A program made the translations under genes and the position numbers. From Adiantum capillus-veneris (lineage: Eukaryota; Streptophyta; Polypodiopsida; Polypodiales; Pteridaceae): DNA of 64,000 nucleotides. The DNA lies in the NCBI GenBank assembly GCA_014529385.2, contig CM043958.1, positions 89,985,025-90,049,024 on the forward strand, given 5' to 3'. Positions within the stretch are counted from its first letter, which is position 1. The number at the start of each line of letters is the position of its first letter. Positions 1 to 10,041 of the stretch are shown piece by piece. Below the pieces are notes generated by a model that was not told the DNA's origin, searched no databases, and saw only the letters and a list, made by a program, of their open reading frames with translations.

Positions 1-38
1 ACAACTCTTCTATTGTGCCATGTGAACTTATCTCTCCC

Positions 39-745
39 TCAAGAGGAGAGCTCTTTATTCAAGTTAGTTTTTGCTTTCAATATTGCTTTGATTGAACTAC
101 AAATATTGCACTTAGAGAACTCACTTGTTTTAGTTAAGGTGACATGTAAATTACTCTTTGTTCCAGATTCTACCAAAAGGAGATTAGGAAAGCTTCTTTC
201 ATACCCCATTTGTTCAAGTGTCTTTTCTATTTCACTTAAAATATTCACTTGTTTGTATGTTGATGGAATTACCAATTGAGTCTCCCTTGAGCCATTCAAC
301 ATTGTTCTACTTCTATGTGGCATATTCTTAGAGTTGTTATCCACAAACTCATTGAGCAATGCTCTTGCTAAGCTAGTATGTTTAAATTCTCTTCTCAATG
401 TACATGTGTTTCCATGCACATATTGACGCACACCATTCTCAAAGTTTTCCCTGTAGCGGTAAAACAATATCTTTAGTATTCCATGTAGCTCATACCATGC
501 CCTACAAAAAATAATAGTCCCATTTATCTTGAATTGGTACCAAACTTTCTCATCCTTTTGGTAGCATATTGAGAGAACATCATAAACATAGTTTGTTCGT
601 GTCTTTTGAGATTCTCCCCCAAATTCTTTTTGTAACCTCAACACCATATCACGATCTGCATATTGACAAAATTTTTGTGCACAACAATCAATACATGAAA
701 CACTTTGAACCGATTTAGTCGATAGATAGAAGCTAAAAGTTGGTT
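39..745 (-). pseudogene. Remnant J, transposase-like ORF (N-terminal part)
   Basis: The open frame runs from about 745 down to a stop at 39; the Met-initiated part starts at 647. Upstream of that Met the same frame holds a Cys-rich entry, CIDCCAQKFCQ, followed by an R/K-rich helix. Further on are IFCRAWYELHG, an HG dipeptide, an LP/IP stretch and, near the end, EFSKCNICSSIK followed by H-x2-R after the stop. This succession (CC-x2-KC, CRxxW.LHG, F.KC..C..lK, H...R) recalls a multicopy transposase-like family with an integrase-like core that I know from plants and protists; this is recollection, not a search. The in-frame stop at 39-41 and continued similarity to the window edge show that it is broken and truncated. 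It probably forms one locus with the domain at 1149-1623. Confidence 0.45.
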
Positions 746-1148
746 GTGATTATTCTTTTTGCATCCTATCGATGAAAGTGTATCATCTCTTCCTTGAACA
801 TTGAACTGCATTACCCTCATTACTTATTTGAGCATTGTCTTCATTGACGAATACATTTTCACATTGAGTATGCATTCCATCAATGGGAACAAAGCGTTGC
901 AATGTGCTCCCATCCAACATTGTTGTCTGTTTGATAGGTCATTTCACTAATGTAATGCTACCCACTTCAACCACATTCTCATTGCTTGCATTTTCTTTTT
1001 CAATGGCCACAACCACATAATCAAGATGTAGAAGTTGACATAATCATGAGAAAATACATTTAAAATGGTTCCCTTATTGACAATGTGCATCATTGTCTCA
1101 TCCTCTAAAAGGACCCTCTGATTTCTTCAAAATTATCGTATCGATGCT
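746..1148. other. Degenerate spacer between the two J fragments
   Basis: No credible reading frame on either strand. Its position between two minus-strand fragments of one apparent gene suggests decayed coding sequence of the same element, but I recognise no motif in it. Confidence 0.3.
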
Positions 1149-1623
1149 TCAAATGCTAGCTAGGCTTGTTATTGGCACTACATCTGTAGCTTGTGCATCC
1201 ACATTATCCTCTTCCTTATCACCATTGTAGCTTGTTATTGATATTGCATTTGTAGCTTGTGCATCCACATGATCTTGTTCCTCATCACCATTGTAGCTTT
1301 GAATTGGTCCAAGTAAGTTGGTATGCACTATGGTAGATTGTATTGAAACTTTGGCCATCAAATGGCACTCCAAAGTGTGAGCCTTGGAGGGAAGTAGTAT
1401 CCATTGTAGGAAAAGGAAGGCGCACATCCATCAAAAACTCCTCCACTAGTATGGATACATTTTCTTGGCATATCTTTATACCACGCCAAGTGAAGTCTTC
1501 ATTGGTTCTACACACACAACCAACACAGACGATTTCATTGTCAAATATCACGTGCACTTTCTCCCCAGATCGAAAGTACATTTTGCAAAATGAAAAAGAT
1601 AAAATTGTTAAATGAAAAATCAA
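1149..1623 (-). pseudogene. Remnant J, DUF8039-like domain
   Basis: The frame 1623-1285 reads V.F.NEIVCVGCVC, a G-I-K segment, a V-x-V core (ENVSILVEE), then RLPFPTMD and GVPFDGQSF. The order V..G.V, G, V.V.V, (L)PxP, V.W/F-P/D resembles the small DUF8039-type domain that precedes or follows transposase-like genes in plants. The frame then shifts and continues to 1149 in a second reading frame that carries a 22-residue tandem duplication. It lies upstream, in coding orientation, of the fragment at 39-745, so both may be parts of one decayed gene. The domain name is a pattern match made by eye. Confidence 0.35.
1164..1295. repeat. 66-bp tandem duplication (two copies)
   Basis: Two adjacent 66-bp copies, 1164-1229 and 1230-1295, both beginning GCTTGTTATTG and ending CATCACCATTGTA, with a handful of substitutions. 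66 is a multiple of three, so on the minus strand the duplication adds a 22-residue acidic repeat (YNGDxExDxVDAQAT) without changing the frame. Confidence 0.85.
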
Positions 1624-1699
1624 GTAGAAATTATGTCAAAATTACATACAAAAGAATTTTTAAAAAAGTCAAAACCTAAAACCACAACTTACGAATTAC

Positions 1700-2030
1700 A
1701 ATGGACTATAGGTTAGACAAGTGGTGGCGATTGCGGCCAAATAATCCATGATACTTTAGGTTGGAGAAGTGGTGGTTGGGCATGTAATGGTTGGGCAAAT
1801 AATCCATGATCGTTATGGTTGGGCAGATAATGGAGCTTAAGACCAATGAATGATTGCTGTTAAAGATGATTGATGGACCTTATGGCTCTTCATGCTTCAA
1901 TGGAGTATAACTTGTACAAGCAGCAGACGATACACATTATGACCATCTCTGCTTCAATGGAGCTTAGCTTGGACAAGTGGTGGACCTCGTGGCTGTCTAT
2001 GCTTGACCAGTTGGCCATTTCTTGGTTTTG
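1700..2030. repeat. Degenerate outlying copies of the 50-bp satellite
   Basis: The phrases CTTGGACAAGTGGTGGACCT and CTATGCTTCAATGGAG recur around 1870-2015 and match the main array at 2.7-3.9 kb. Upstream (1740-1830) a different short phrase, AAATAATCCATGATC, repeats. The block is separated from the main array by about 650 bp of unrelated sequence. Confidence 0.6.
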
Positions 2031-2684
2031 ACAAAAGGGAGAGGGTGGGAATGCTCCTCTCATAGAAAATAGTTTTCATTTGTTTCTTTTTTTCTCATTC
2101 TGATTGTCAAAAATCAGCGCCGGCATCTTTGCAAGGGCAGAGAGGGAGGGTACACGGGCGTGAAGCCTAAAACCTCCGTGCAGGTGAGCCATTATGCATA
2201 TACAGTACATGTGCATCTTCAATTGGAAGAATTGAATAATAAAAATAGGCTGGGTTGGTGAGCACCGATTGTCGGCATGGCCATTGATGGGTAGCCAGGT
2301 AGCAGTAAATTATAGCAATCGGGCCCAGGCCCGTCCTGGTGAGCTAAATGTGCTACATGAGGACCTGATGAGGTGGCATCTGAAGACAAGGCAAGAGAAA
2401 GTGAGTGGCAACAAAAGAGACCATAGGGCGTACGTGTGTGTGGTTGGAAACGGAGAATGTGTATGGCTAGATGGCGTGGTGTCTGGTCAAAATTTACGTC
2501 CTCAGCCAAGAGGGTGTGTCTCATTTTTCAGCTCATAACTGCACGAGCTTGTAGGGAATAATACATGAACGGCCAATTTTGTAGTGACTGTTGTGGTTGC
2601 AGGTGGATAACGGGAGTGTGGTCACCGATGTGCTGCCTTGTAGGCTGTTGGCCAAGGCAAGCACAAGCCCTCCCTATACTTGAA
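2031..2684. other. Segment interrupting the 50-bp satellite
   Basis: Sequence without satellite units and visibly richer in G+C than its surroundings. Short open frames exist on both strands (for example 2269-2538 plus and 2219-2524 minus) but overlap one another and show no recognisable domain, so no gene is called. It looks like an insertion into the satellite or a boundary between two arrays; no terminal repeats were found. Confidence 0.4.
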
Positions 2685-3945
2685 TAGGACATAGCTTGGA
2701 CAAGTTGCAAACCTTATGGATCTCTATGCTTCAATAGAGCATAGATCTAGTAAGTGATGGATCTTATGGTCCTCTATGTTTGAATGGAGCATAGCTTGGA
2801 CAATTGGTGGATCTTATGACTCTCTATGCTTCAATAGACCATATATTGAACAAGTGGTGGACCTTGTGGCTCTCTATGGTCAAATGTAGCTTATCTTGGA
2901 CAAGTGGTGAACTTTGTGGTTGTCTATGCTTCAATAGAGCATAGATTGGACAAGTGGTAAACCTTATGGTCCTCTATGCTTGAATGGAGCGTAGCTCAGA
3001 CATATGGTGAAACTTATGGCTCTATATGTTTTAATAGAGCTTAGATTGGTGGACCTTGTGTCTCTCTATGCTTGAATATAGTAGAGCTTGGACAAGTGGT
3101 GGACCTCATGACTCTCCATGCTTGAGTAAACCATAGATTGGACAAGTGGTGGTGACTATATGGTTCTCTATGCTTGAATGGATCATAGCTTGGAAAAGTG
3201 GTAGACCTTATGCTTGAATGATCCTCTATGCTTGAATGGAGCAAAGCTTTGACAAGTGGTAGACCTTATGGTTCTCTATGATTCAATAGAGCCTAGATTT
3301 AGTTGGTGGACCTTGTGGCTCTCTATGATAGAATAGAACTTTGCTTGGAAAAGTGGTGGACCTTGTGGCTACCTCTGGTGGAATGGAGCATAGCTTAAAC
3401 AAGTGTTGGATCTAATGGATCTCTATGCTTCAATAGAGCATAAATTGGACAAGTGGTAGACCTTATGGTACTCTGTGCCTTAATAAAGAATAGATTAGAC
3501 AAGTGGTGGACCTTATGGCTCTTTGTCCTTCAATACAGCATAGACTAGACACATGGTGGACCTTGTATCGTTCTATGCTTGAATGGGTGCTACCTTGGAC
3601 AAGTGATGGACCTTATGTCTCTCTACCCATCAAAAAATTATAGACAAGGCAAGTGGTGGACCTTGTGTCTTTCTATGCTTGAATGGATCTTAGCTTGGAC
3701 AAGCGGTGGATCTTGTGGCTCTCTATGATTGAATGGAGCATAGCTTGGACAAGTGGTGGATCTCATGGCTCTCTATGCTTGAATAGAGCATACATTGTGA
3801 CCTTATGGTCCTCTATGCTTGAATGGAACATAGCTTGGACAAGTGGTGAACCTTATCGCTCTCTATGTTTCAATAGAGCATAGATTGCACAAGTGGTGGA
3901 TCTTATGGTCCTCTATAACTCAATAGGGCTTAGCTTGGACAAGTG
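2685..3945. repeat. 50-bp satellite array, about 25 degenerate units
   Basis: A tandem array whose unit reads approximately CTTGGACAAGTGGTGGACC, T(T)ATGGCTCTCTATG, CTT(G/C)AAT(G/A)GAGCATAG. The phrase CTCTCTATG at 3720 recurs at 3770, giving a 50-bp period. Array length divided by period gives about 25 units, many with small indels. Two unit subtypes alternate irregularly, one with GAATGGAGC and one with CAATAGAGC. No reading frame is maintained. Confidence 0.9.
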
Positions 3946-4900
3946 GAATGGAAAGGTAGTGAAGGCTAGGATGCATTTTCCCTCTTACACCACCATATTT
4001 AGAATGGTCTTATGGTGGATCTTGGATGCATCAAACCTTCCTTGATTTGTTTCAAAAGGGCAAGAACTAAATACATGATGCACTTTTTCTTCTCACACCT
4101 TGCTTAAAGTGGCTTGGTGGAGGATTAAGAATTCCCTTACTCTTCAACAAGAACTTGAACTTAAAATCTCCAAGTGATGCATCTAAGAAGCAACCTGTGT
4201 TCTAAAACTTGCTAGAACGACCAAGTGGTAGATCTAAAATGCACCAAAGCTTCTACAAGTTGTTTGAAATGGCCACTTATTGTGGATCAAGGATGTGATA
4301 AGTGGTGAAAAACTTTTGTGGTGGATCTAGAATACACTCACTATGAAGAAAGCCATTTAGATTGGCCAAGTGGTGGACCTTGAATGGATGCACACTTCAA
4401 CAACTATGATTGAATCTTTGATTGAGATAGCATCTACTCTTCCATGATTTTTAGATTGGCCAAGTGGTTGATTTATGATGTATACTAGTCTTCCATAAAT
4501 TGTTTTGATTCAATATATAGGATGCACACCACCATTCAAAACGTCATTAGAACGACCTTGATTTTATTTAGGATGCATCCTTCCTTGCGCAAAATGGTAG
4601 GATGATGGATTTATGATGCATTCCCCCTTCCACACTATGTTTAGAATGACCAAGTGGTGGATCTAGGATGCACCAAACCTTCTTAAATATTTCTTGAAAA
4701 TCCAAGCACTAAATATATATAAGATGATGAGATTTCCCTTCCAAAACTTGCTTAAGATGGCTTGGTTGTGGATTGAGAATTCCCTTTCTCTCCTCCAAGA
4801 ACTTGTTTATATTGACCAAGGGGTGAATCAAAGATGCACCCATCCTTACAAAACTTACTTAATATTATTGATTGAATGGATAGTGTTACAAATATATAGG
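3946..4900. repeat. Second degenerate repeat with a higher-order duplication
   Basis: Short subunits built around AAGTGGTGGATCTAGGATGCA and CTTCCACAC..TGTTTAGAATG recur irregularly. A longer block, about 3970-4165, is repeated at about 4614-4830 with the same order of landmarks: GATGCATT, TTTAGAATG, GGTGGATCT, CAAACCTTC, GCACTAAATA, CTTGCTTAA, GGATTGAGAATTCCC, CAAGAACTTG. The shared AAGTGGTGGA core links it to the 50-bp satellite upstream. Confidence 0.65.
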
Positions 4901-5263
4901 ACTATGGGCTTATAGCTTTAGTCTTTTCATGTCCTTGTTATGTAAGTAACAAACTTAAATACTTAGGTTTTGGATAGAGTTACCCTCTAAGTATTTTTTT
5001 GTTGCATAATATACATGAAGCAATAATGTTTGAAAAAAAGTGATGATTATGTGGATGTCAATAATCATGTCAAAGAATATTGCTTATTAATACGTCATCC
5101 TCTAGGAGGCTTTTGTGTGATCTTTCATTGTTTTTTGCTTAGATCCAGGTTTTGAGGGTGGAATAGATAAGGAATGCTACAATCCAACACAAAGTCAAAA
5201 ACTATAATCAATTTATAAATCTATCCAATATGATTCACGAAGGCATATTGTGTTAAAGCCAGG

Positions 5264-5581
5264 GTGCATCCACTTTTTGAAGACCATATTGAAGAGATTC
5301 AATGTTGGAATTTGGTCAAAACTAGAGAAGCTAATGTTTACCAGATGTTGAGAATGCTTCAAAGCACTGCAGAGGAGATATTGCCATTTTTTGTAGTTTG
5401 GCCTCAAGAATCTTTCTATGTTCTCAAAGGCATAAATTTATTTAGACTAGACAATCCTCAAGTTCCAGCTATGTTTAAGCCATTGACAAAAATACTTGCA
5501 TGCTTTGAATGTGATCCATGCAGAACAATTCTTGTTGATGAATCTCTATACAAATGTTGTGTTTCACCTACAAATAATTAA
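5264..5581 (+). CDS. Orphan ORF, 105 residues, unidentified
   Basis: A Met-initiated frame with balanced amino-acid composition, unlike the shadow ORFs around it. It contains YQMLRMLQSTAEEILPFFVV, an LFRLDNPQVP segment and several Cys residues near the end. I do not recognise the family. It has no LTR, polypurine tract or pol motif next to it and no upstream exon that I can define. It may be a gene fragment captured with the surrounding repeats, or chance. The flanking 4.9-5.2 kb shows nothing else. Confidence 0.25.
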   Translation: MHPLFEDHIEEIQCWNLVKTREANVYQMLRMLQSTAEEILPFFVVWPQESFYVLKGINLFRLDNPQVPAMFKPLTKILACFECDPCRTILVDESLYKCCVSPTNN

Positions 5582-5589
5582 TAGTACTC

Positions 5590-6180
5590 TATTGTAAGGG
5601 GACTTCTGTATCAATCTAATGTGTTTCACATGGAGTACACCTTATCATTTGGAGGATTCTTTATTAATGGAGTGCATCCTTCTTATGGGTGCTCTTTTTC
5701 TTGTTGCTATGAGTAGAGGGTTATCTATATTGTTCTCATATCTTGTGTAAGTGGACTCACTATAGATATTTATGCCTCATTGCAACTTGGATTTTTTCAC
5801 GAAGTGCACCCTAGTGAAACGGGACTTCTTTATTAATGGAGTGAACTCTAATTTAAGGAGACAAAATTCTCCTTGTATTTTTAGTTTGGAATGTGATCAC
5901 TACTTTTGTTTACAATGTATAAATTCATTTAGTCAAGAGAACCCTTTTTGCTTCAAGACACAAGTATGACCTAAACAATGTTGTTGTCATATTGACATGG
6001 AGATTTATATGCTTGCATGCACCCATAAATTTGTTTGCTCAAAGATTTTGAATTTGTTTTCTTAATTTAGGATTCATTGTAATGTATTTTGGCATAAACT
6101 GCACCTTGTTATAAGGGGATTTTTTTTATTAATGAAGTTTGTCCCACTCTAAGGAGACTTGTTATGCTGGGTATTTCTAG
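5590..6180. repeat. Three degenerate copies of a dispersed unit
   Basis: A unit with the landmarks GTGCACC..TTGTAA, GGGGACTTC and TTATTAATGGAGT occurs around 5600-5680, 5800-5860 and 6100-6170; the TTATTAATGG core sits at 5661, 5830 and 6127. A second phrase, CAATGTTGTTGTCATATTG, occurs near 5978 and 6277 and again beyond the solo LTR near 7940. No coding capacity is evident. Confidence 0.5.
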
Positions 6181-6589
6181 TCATTGGGTGGTGTATATTA
6201 TTTTGTACTTAATTTAAGTTGTATCAATAGAAGACCTCTTCTTTTATACTCATTCAACAAAAAAATATTCATTGAACAATGTTGTTGTCATATTGGCATG
6301 TTATAAAATCTAATATCTAACCAACCCAGATGATTTTCTCATATTAAATTGATCACTTAATGTGGGAGAATAAACGGGAACAAGTGTTAAGATATAGATA
6401 TGTGCTTATAGATCTATCTCAACACGGGGCCAATGGTAAAGGGGCCCAAATGGGAGATGGTCTATCAAAGAGAAAGGCTAACCAATGGAGCATAAGACCT
6501 TAGGGTTAGCTTCATTGAAGACCTCCAATAATGTGTAAAAGTCCTTTGACCTTGGGTAAGCTAGGGATGAGCTTGAGGTGGGAACCCGG

Positions 6590-6800
6590 CCCAAGCTCGA
6601 GGTGCTTGACCTGCTTGAGGTGCTTGTCGTGCTTGAGGTGCTTGATTAAGGTGCTTGAGGTGCTTGACTTACTCCATGCTTGAGGTGCTTAACTTGCCGC
6701 TTGATTAAGGTGCTTGAGGTGCCTTGACATGCTTGCCTGAGATGCTTGTGGGAATACCCCCTAGTCCAAGTGCTTTGTCATGCTTGATGACTAAGGTGCT
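6590..6800. repeat. GCTTGAGGT minisatellite inside the A-family LTR
   Basis: Irregular head-to-tail copies of TGCTTGAGGTGCTTGA with spacer words such as CTTGATTAAGG. The equivalent block appears in reverse complement at about 11160-11330 and in the 3' LTR of A at about 50395-50440, with different copy numbers. It is thus a variable-length feature of this LTR family. Confidence 0.7.
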
Positions 6801-7488
6801 TGAGCTCCTAAAGTCAAAAGCATCCCTACAAGAGGGGGGGGCGAGCCCTTTTCCTAGGGATTAGAGAGAGAACACACACTCACACTCACAAGGGAAGCCC
6901 TAGCTTGAAGAGGCAGCAAGGACACATGTCAGGTCCCTACCCATGTTACCTTCATGTGTTGCTTGAAGCCTATTGGCTAGGCTTCAAAGGGGTCCAATGA
7001 TAAATTACTTGAATTATCTAATTGTTTTTGTATTTATCAAGTCCTCTCTCTCTCTCAAAGGGGAAAGGGGGACACTTGTCCCAAGCCTACACCTAATGCT
7101 AGAAATGGCCCAAGCTTGTGATTGGCTAGGCTCGGCAAGAGCCAATGAGGTTCAATTATGAGCTAGAAGGGGGGGTCGACCTAGCAAAGAGGGGGCTTTC
7201 TTGAGGGGTATACTCACCCACACACACTCACAAGCACTCTCATTGTGTGATATGCAAAGGGCAAGAGCTCCCTCTCCAAGCAAGTAGAGGTTGAGAGCCT
7301 ACACCAACACTCTTGGCTATGGAGTGCAAATCCAACCAAGAGCCATGCTTCAATGCTTAAGCTTTCCATCTCCTTCTTCTTCATTACTATGCTATTATGT
7401 ATGCTAGCAACAAGAGTATGATAAGTGAGGAACTAATTCTTTATCCTACGAAATGTTTCTTCTTCCTCTTGCCTACCCTCATTCCCTG

Positions 7489-7734
7489 CTAGCTCTCTCC
7501 ACCTTCGAAGGTGTTTGAGGTCTTGGGACTGAGGCTTGGGATAGTTAAAGCTTTCTTCAAGTTTATGTTATGTTTGTGATGCATGAAGCCTTCCATCTTC
7601 ATTGCATCACCTAGGTCACAAGGAACACAAAGACTGTATTGTAACAAGTCTCTCTTTATGGGAGAAATCATAATACAAATGCCTATTGTAGGGGGGACCG
7701 GCTCCACATAAATCCGGTCCTCAACTGTTGTCAT
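7489..7734 (-). other. Conserved antisense ORF in the A-family LTR (copy 1)
   Basis: An 81-codon frame beginning MTTVEDRIYVEPVPP, antisense to the LTR. Related frames of 100 codons occur in the LTR copies at 10213-10515 and 44217-44519, while the copy near 57340 has a stop replacing the Glu-Asp region. No known domain. It most likely reflects LTR sequence identity rather than a protein; listed because several copies have kept it open. Confidence 0.3.
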
Positions 7735-7907
7735 GTTCTCTAAATTCTCTCTCTTGCAAAAGTATTGTTCATGCCAAGTTAACTAATTGCTATGATTATG
7801 TTGCCATCTTCAAATATGTTCACCCGTTATGCTCACAAAGTTATTTCTCAAAAGTACTCTCATTAATTTCCGCTACTCTCAAGTTAAATAGGCCAATTCC
7901 ATTACAT

Positions 7908-8820
7908 TGGCATGGATACTCATACAAGAATATGCCATGTTGTTGTGATATTGGCATGGGAAGTCATATGCATGTATACATGCACAAAACAAACAATTTC
8001 TTATCTAAATCATTAAAATTTTGAATAATATGCAACTATAACCATTCATTTAAAACATAATGTCATAATGTCAAAATCTTCTCTCTTAAGACGTGTTTTC
8101 CAGATATGTTAAATGATAAGAACAATGTAATCAATACAAGAGCATTGCATTTATTATAGTTGTAAATAGATTGAAATTTTCTTTATAACAACTCGATTTT
8201 TCTCGTAAATCTACTAACATAATATGGCGGAAGGGGGATCCTTTTCCACGTATCACAGTCTGTGACCTGAAGGCTAAAGCCCAAAACTAAGAAAGTTGCA
8301 CGCAATACAGAGGGAGAGGCCGCCGAAGGCAGCCGGCCGTACTAGTACACATAGAATAGCAAATAATATAGCTAGTTGAAGGTCTGCATTGACACAAGTA
8401 ACATAAAATTTATTGAAGAGTTTAGAATGGCCAAGTGGTGGATTTAAAACCCCTTTGTTATAAAATGTATAAAATTAGGATGACTTAAGATAAGTGTAGC
8501 TGAATATCTAAATGTCTTATCCTCATGAACATGTTCAAAAGAATGCATCTATGTGCACAAAGTGGCATATCACATGGTATTCTAGAATGTAATATATGCG
8601 ATCTTAACATTTCTTGATGTAGCTCAACAAATATCTAAAAAAGCAAAGGAAAGGCGATATCTTAAATTAAATTCAAATAAAAATTGTTAATGGACAAATA
8701 CATTCATAAAAATTGGAAATAATCATTAGGCTTGGGAACGAGTTTTTCCCACTAGAAACCTTATTTATTTCAATATACAAAAACTTAGACATATATGTAG
8801 GTACTCATTTTAACTTATCA
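7908..8820. other. Repeat-poor intergenic DNA
   Basis: AT-rich DNA with a small GC-rich patch at about 8225-8345. No reading frame of interest, no terminal repeats and no RNA-gene signature seen. Confidence 0.4.
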
Positions 8821-9180
8821 CTTTGAGTGTAGCTTGGATAAGAAGTTGACTTTGTATTCCTCTACAGGTCAAGGAACCTAGCTTGGACAAGTGGTGGACT
8901 TTATGCTCCTCCATATGTCAAGGGAGCCTAGCTTAGATAAGTGCACCATGAAACCAACACTCCTATGATGCAACCAAGCATATAATACATGTTTTATTTA
9001 TGCTTCAGGCCTCAAATGAAGAAGTCCTAGATTAGCAGTGAACCTTGCTTGAATGTCATAGAAACGTGGGTTATTTTCCTCAATTTGGGTCCTAGCTTGG
9101 ACAAGTGGTGGACCTTGAATAAAGTTAGGTACTCACTTTGAACTTAGCTTGGATAAGTGGTGGGCCTTGAAACCAAGATC
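8821..9180. repeat. Scattered copies of the 50-bp satellite unit
   Basis: AGCTTGGACAAGTGGTGGAC occurs at about 8880 and 9095, with diverged versions at 8825, 8935 and 9145, embedded in non-repetitive DNA. They show that the satellite of 2.7-3.9 kb also exists as short dispersed runs. Confidence 0.65.
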
Positions 9181-9329
9181 TTCACCTTGAGATAAATCAT
9201 ATGTAAGACAATAGAGCATACACAATGATAAGGGATGGAATGTACTAGTCTCTGAATGGTTCAATTGATTAAAACCATCTAATTTCATGTCCAAAGTTGT
9301 TCTCAATATGTAATGTACGTGCATAAATT

Positions 9330-10041
9330 GGAATGAGACCTTTAGCCAATTGACGTCTTAGGGCATAACATGAGACCAAATTTGGCAAAATAGACTACAC
9401 CAGAGTGTTGTAGAGGGGTGTTTTACCCTAAGTGCAACTTAAGACCAAGGCTTTGACCAACCCTTGATACCCAAAAGACAAAAAGTCAAAATTGGAAAAC
9501 TAGAAAACTAGTGAATCGAAGCACATTTGTTTGCATAAAAATTGGTAAAAGTGTTTGAAAATCATTGCGAAGAACTTGTGGATGCTGTGAGTGAAATTTG
9601 TGCAAAAAACCATCAATAGACATTATACACGTATAATGTCTCAAAGGGTGATCTGGCAGTCAAATTGAACCTTTGACTTCATACTCACATTCTGTATGTT
9701 TTGTGGAGCACAACATACAGAATTCACCAAGTTTCATCTCATTTGGGCAAACAAGTTAAAAATTGAGTGCATATTACTCTTTTGGGAAGTTCTTGGGTAA
9801 AAAGTAGTGAAATTGTACAACTTTGATATCCAAAATTGGATGTGAGCACATATGCATGTTGCACATATCAAGGGGCAACTGTGATAGAAACAGAACTCCA
9901 TTCAGGGAAAATAGACATCATACGCGTATAATGTATTAGAGGTCAGATTTGAGTCAAATTGTGCATATGAATATATGCTTGTGATCTATAGTAGGTAATG
10001 AGCACATAGAATCAATTTCATCAAGTGGGAAGCACTATTGG
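9330..10041. repeat. Palindrome repeat block 1 (two palindromes)
   Basis: Contains 24-bp palindromes at 9618-9641 and 9913-9936, 295 bp apart. The first has perfect 11-bp arms (AGACATTATAC and its complement) around a 2-base centre; the second is imperfect in its last bases. Both are followed by a related GTCAAATTG segment and an AATTCACCAAGTTTCATC-like segment, which shows that they belong to diverged tandem units. The block abuts the inverted A-family LTR at 10042. Confidence 0.75.

Larger units (their letters stand above)
6298..7907 (+). mobile_element. Solo LTR of gypsy family A
   Basis: About 1.6 kb starting ATGTTATAAAATC and ending CCATTACAT, matching the LTR ends of element A at 50093 and 44690. 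The sequence TTGGCA sits immediately outside both ends (6293-6298 and 7907-7912), giving a 5-bp target-site duplication with one base of ambiguity. No internal region is present, the signature of unequal recombination between two LTRs. It contains a GCTTGAGGT minisatellite (about 6590-6800), a hairpin (7695-7720) and a conserved antisense ORF (7489-7734). Flanking DNA is the dispersed repeat described for 5590-6180. Confidence 0.85.

Noticed and set aside
2219-2710. ORFs in the segment interrupting the satellite
   Set aside because: Overlapping on both strands, no domain, no start context and no conservation within the window.
2685-3945. CRISPR-like array of regularly spaced repeats
   Set aside because: The whole 50-bp unit is repeated with drift; there are no unique spacers, no constant repeat and no cas genes, and the DNA is plant nuclear.
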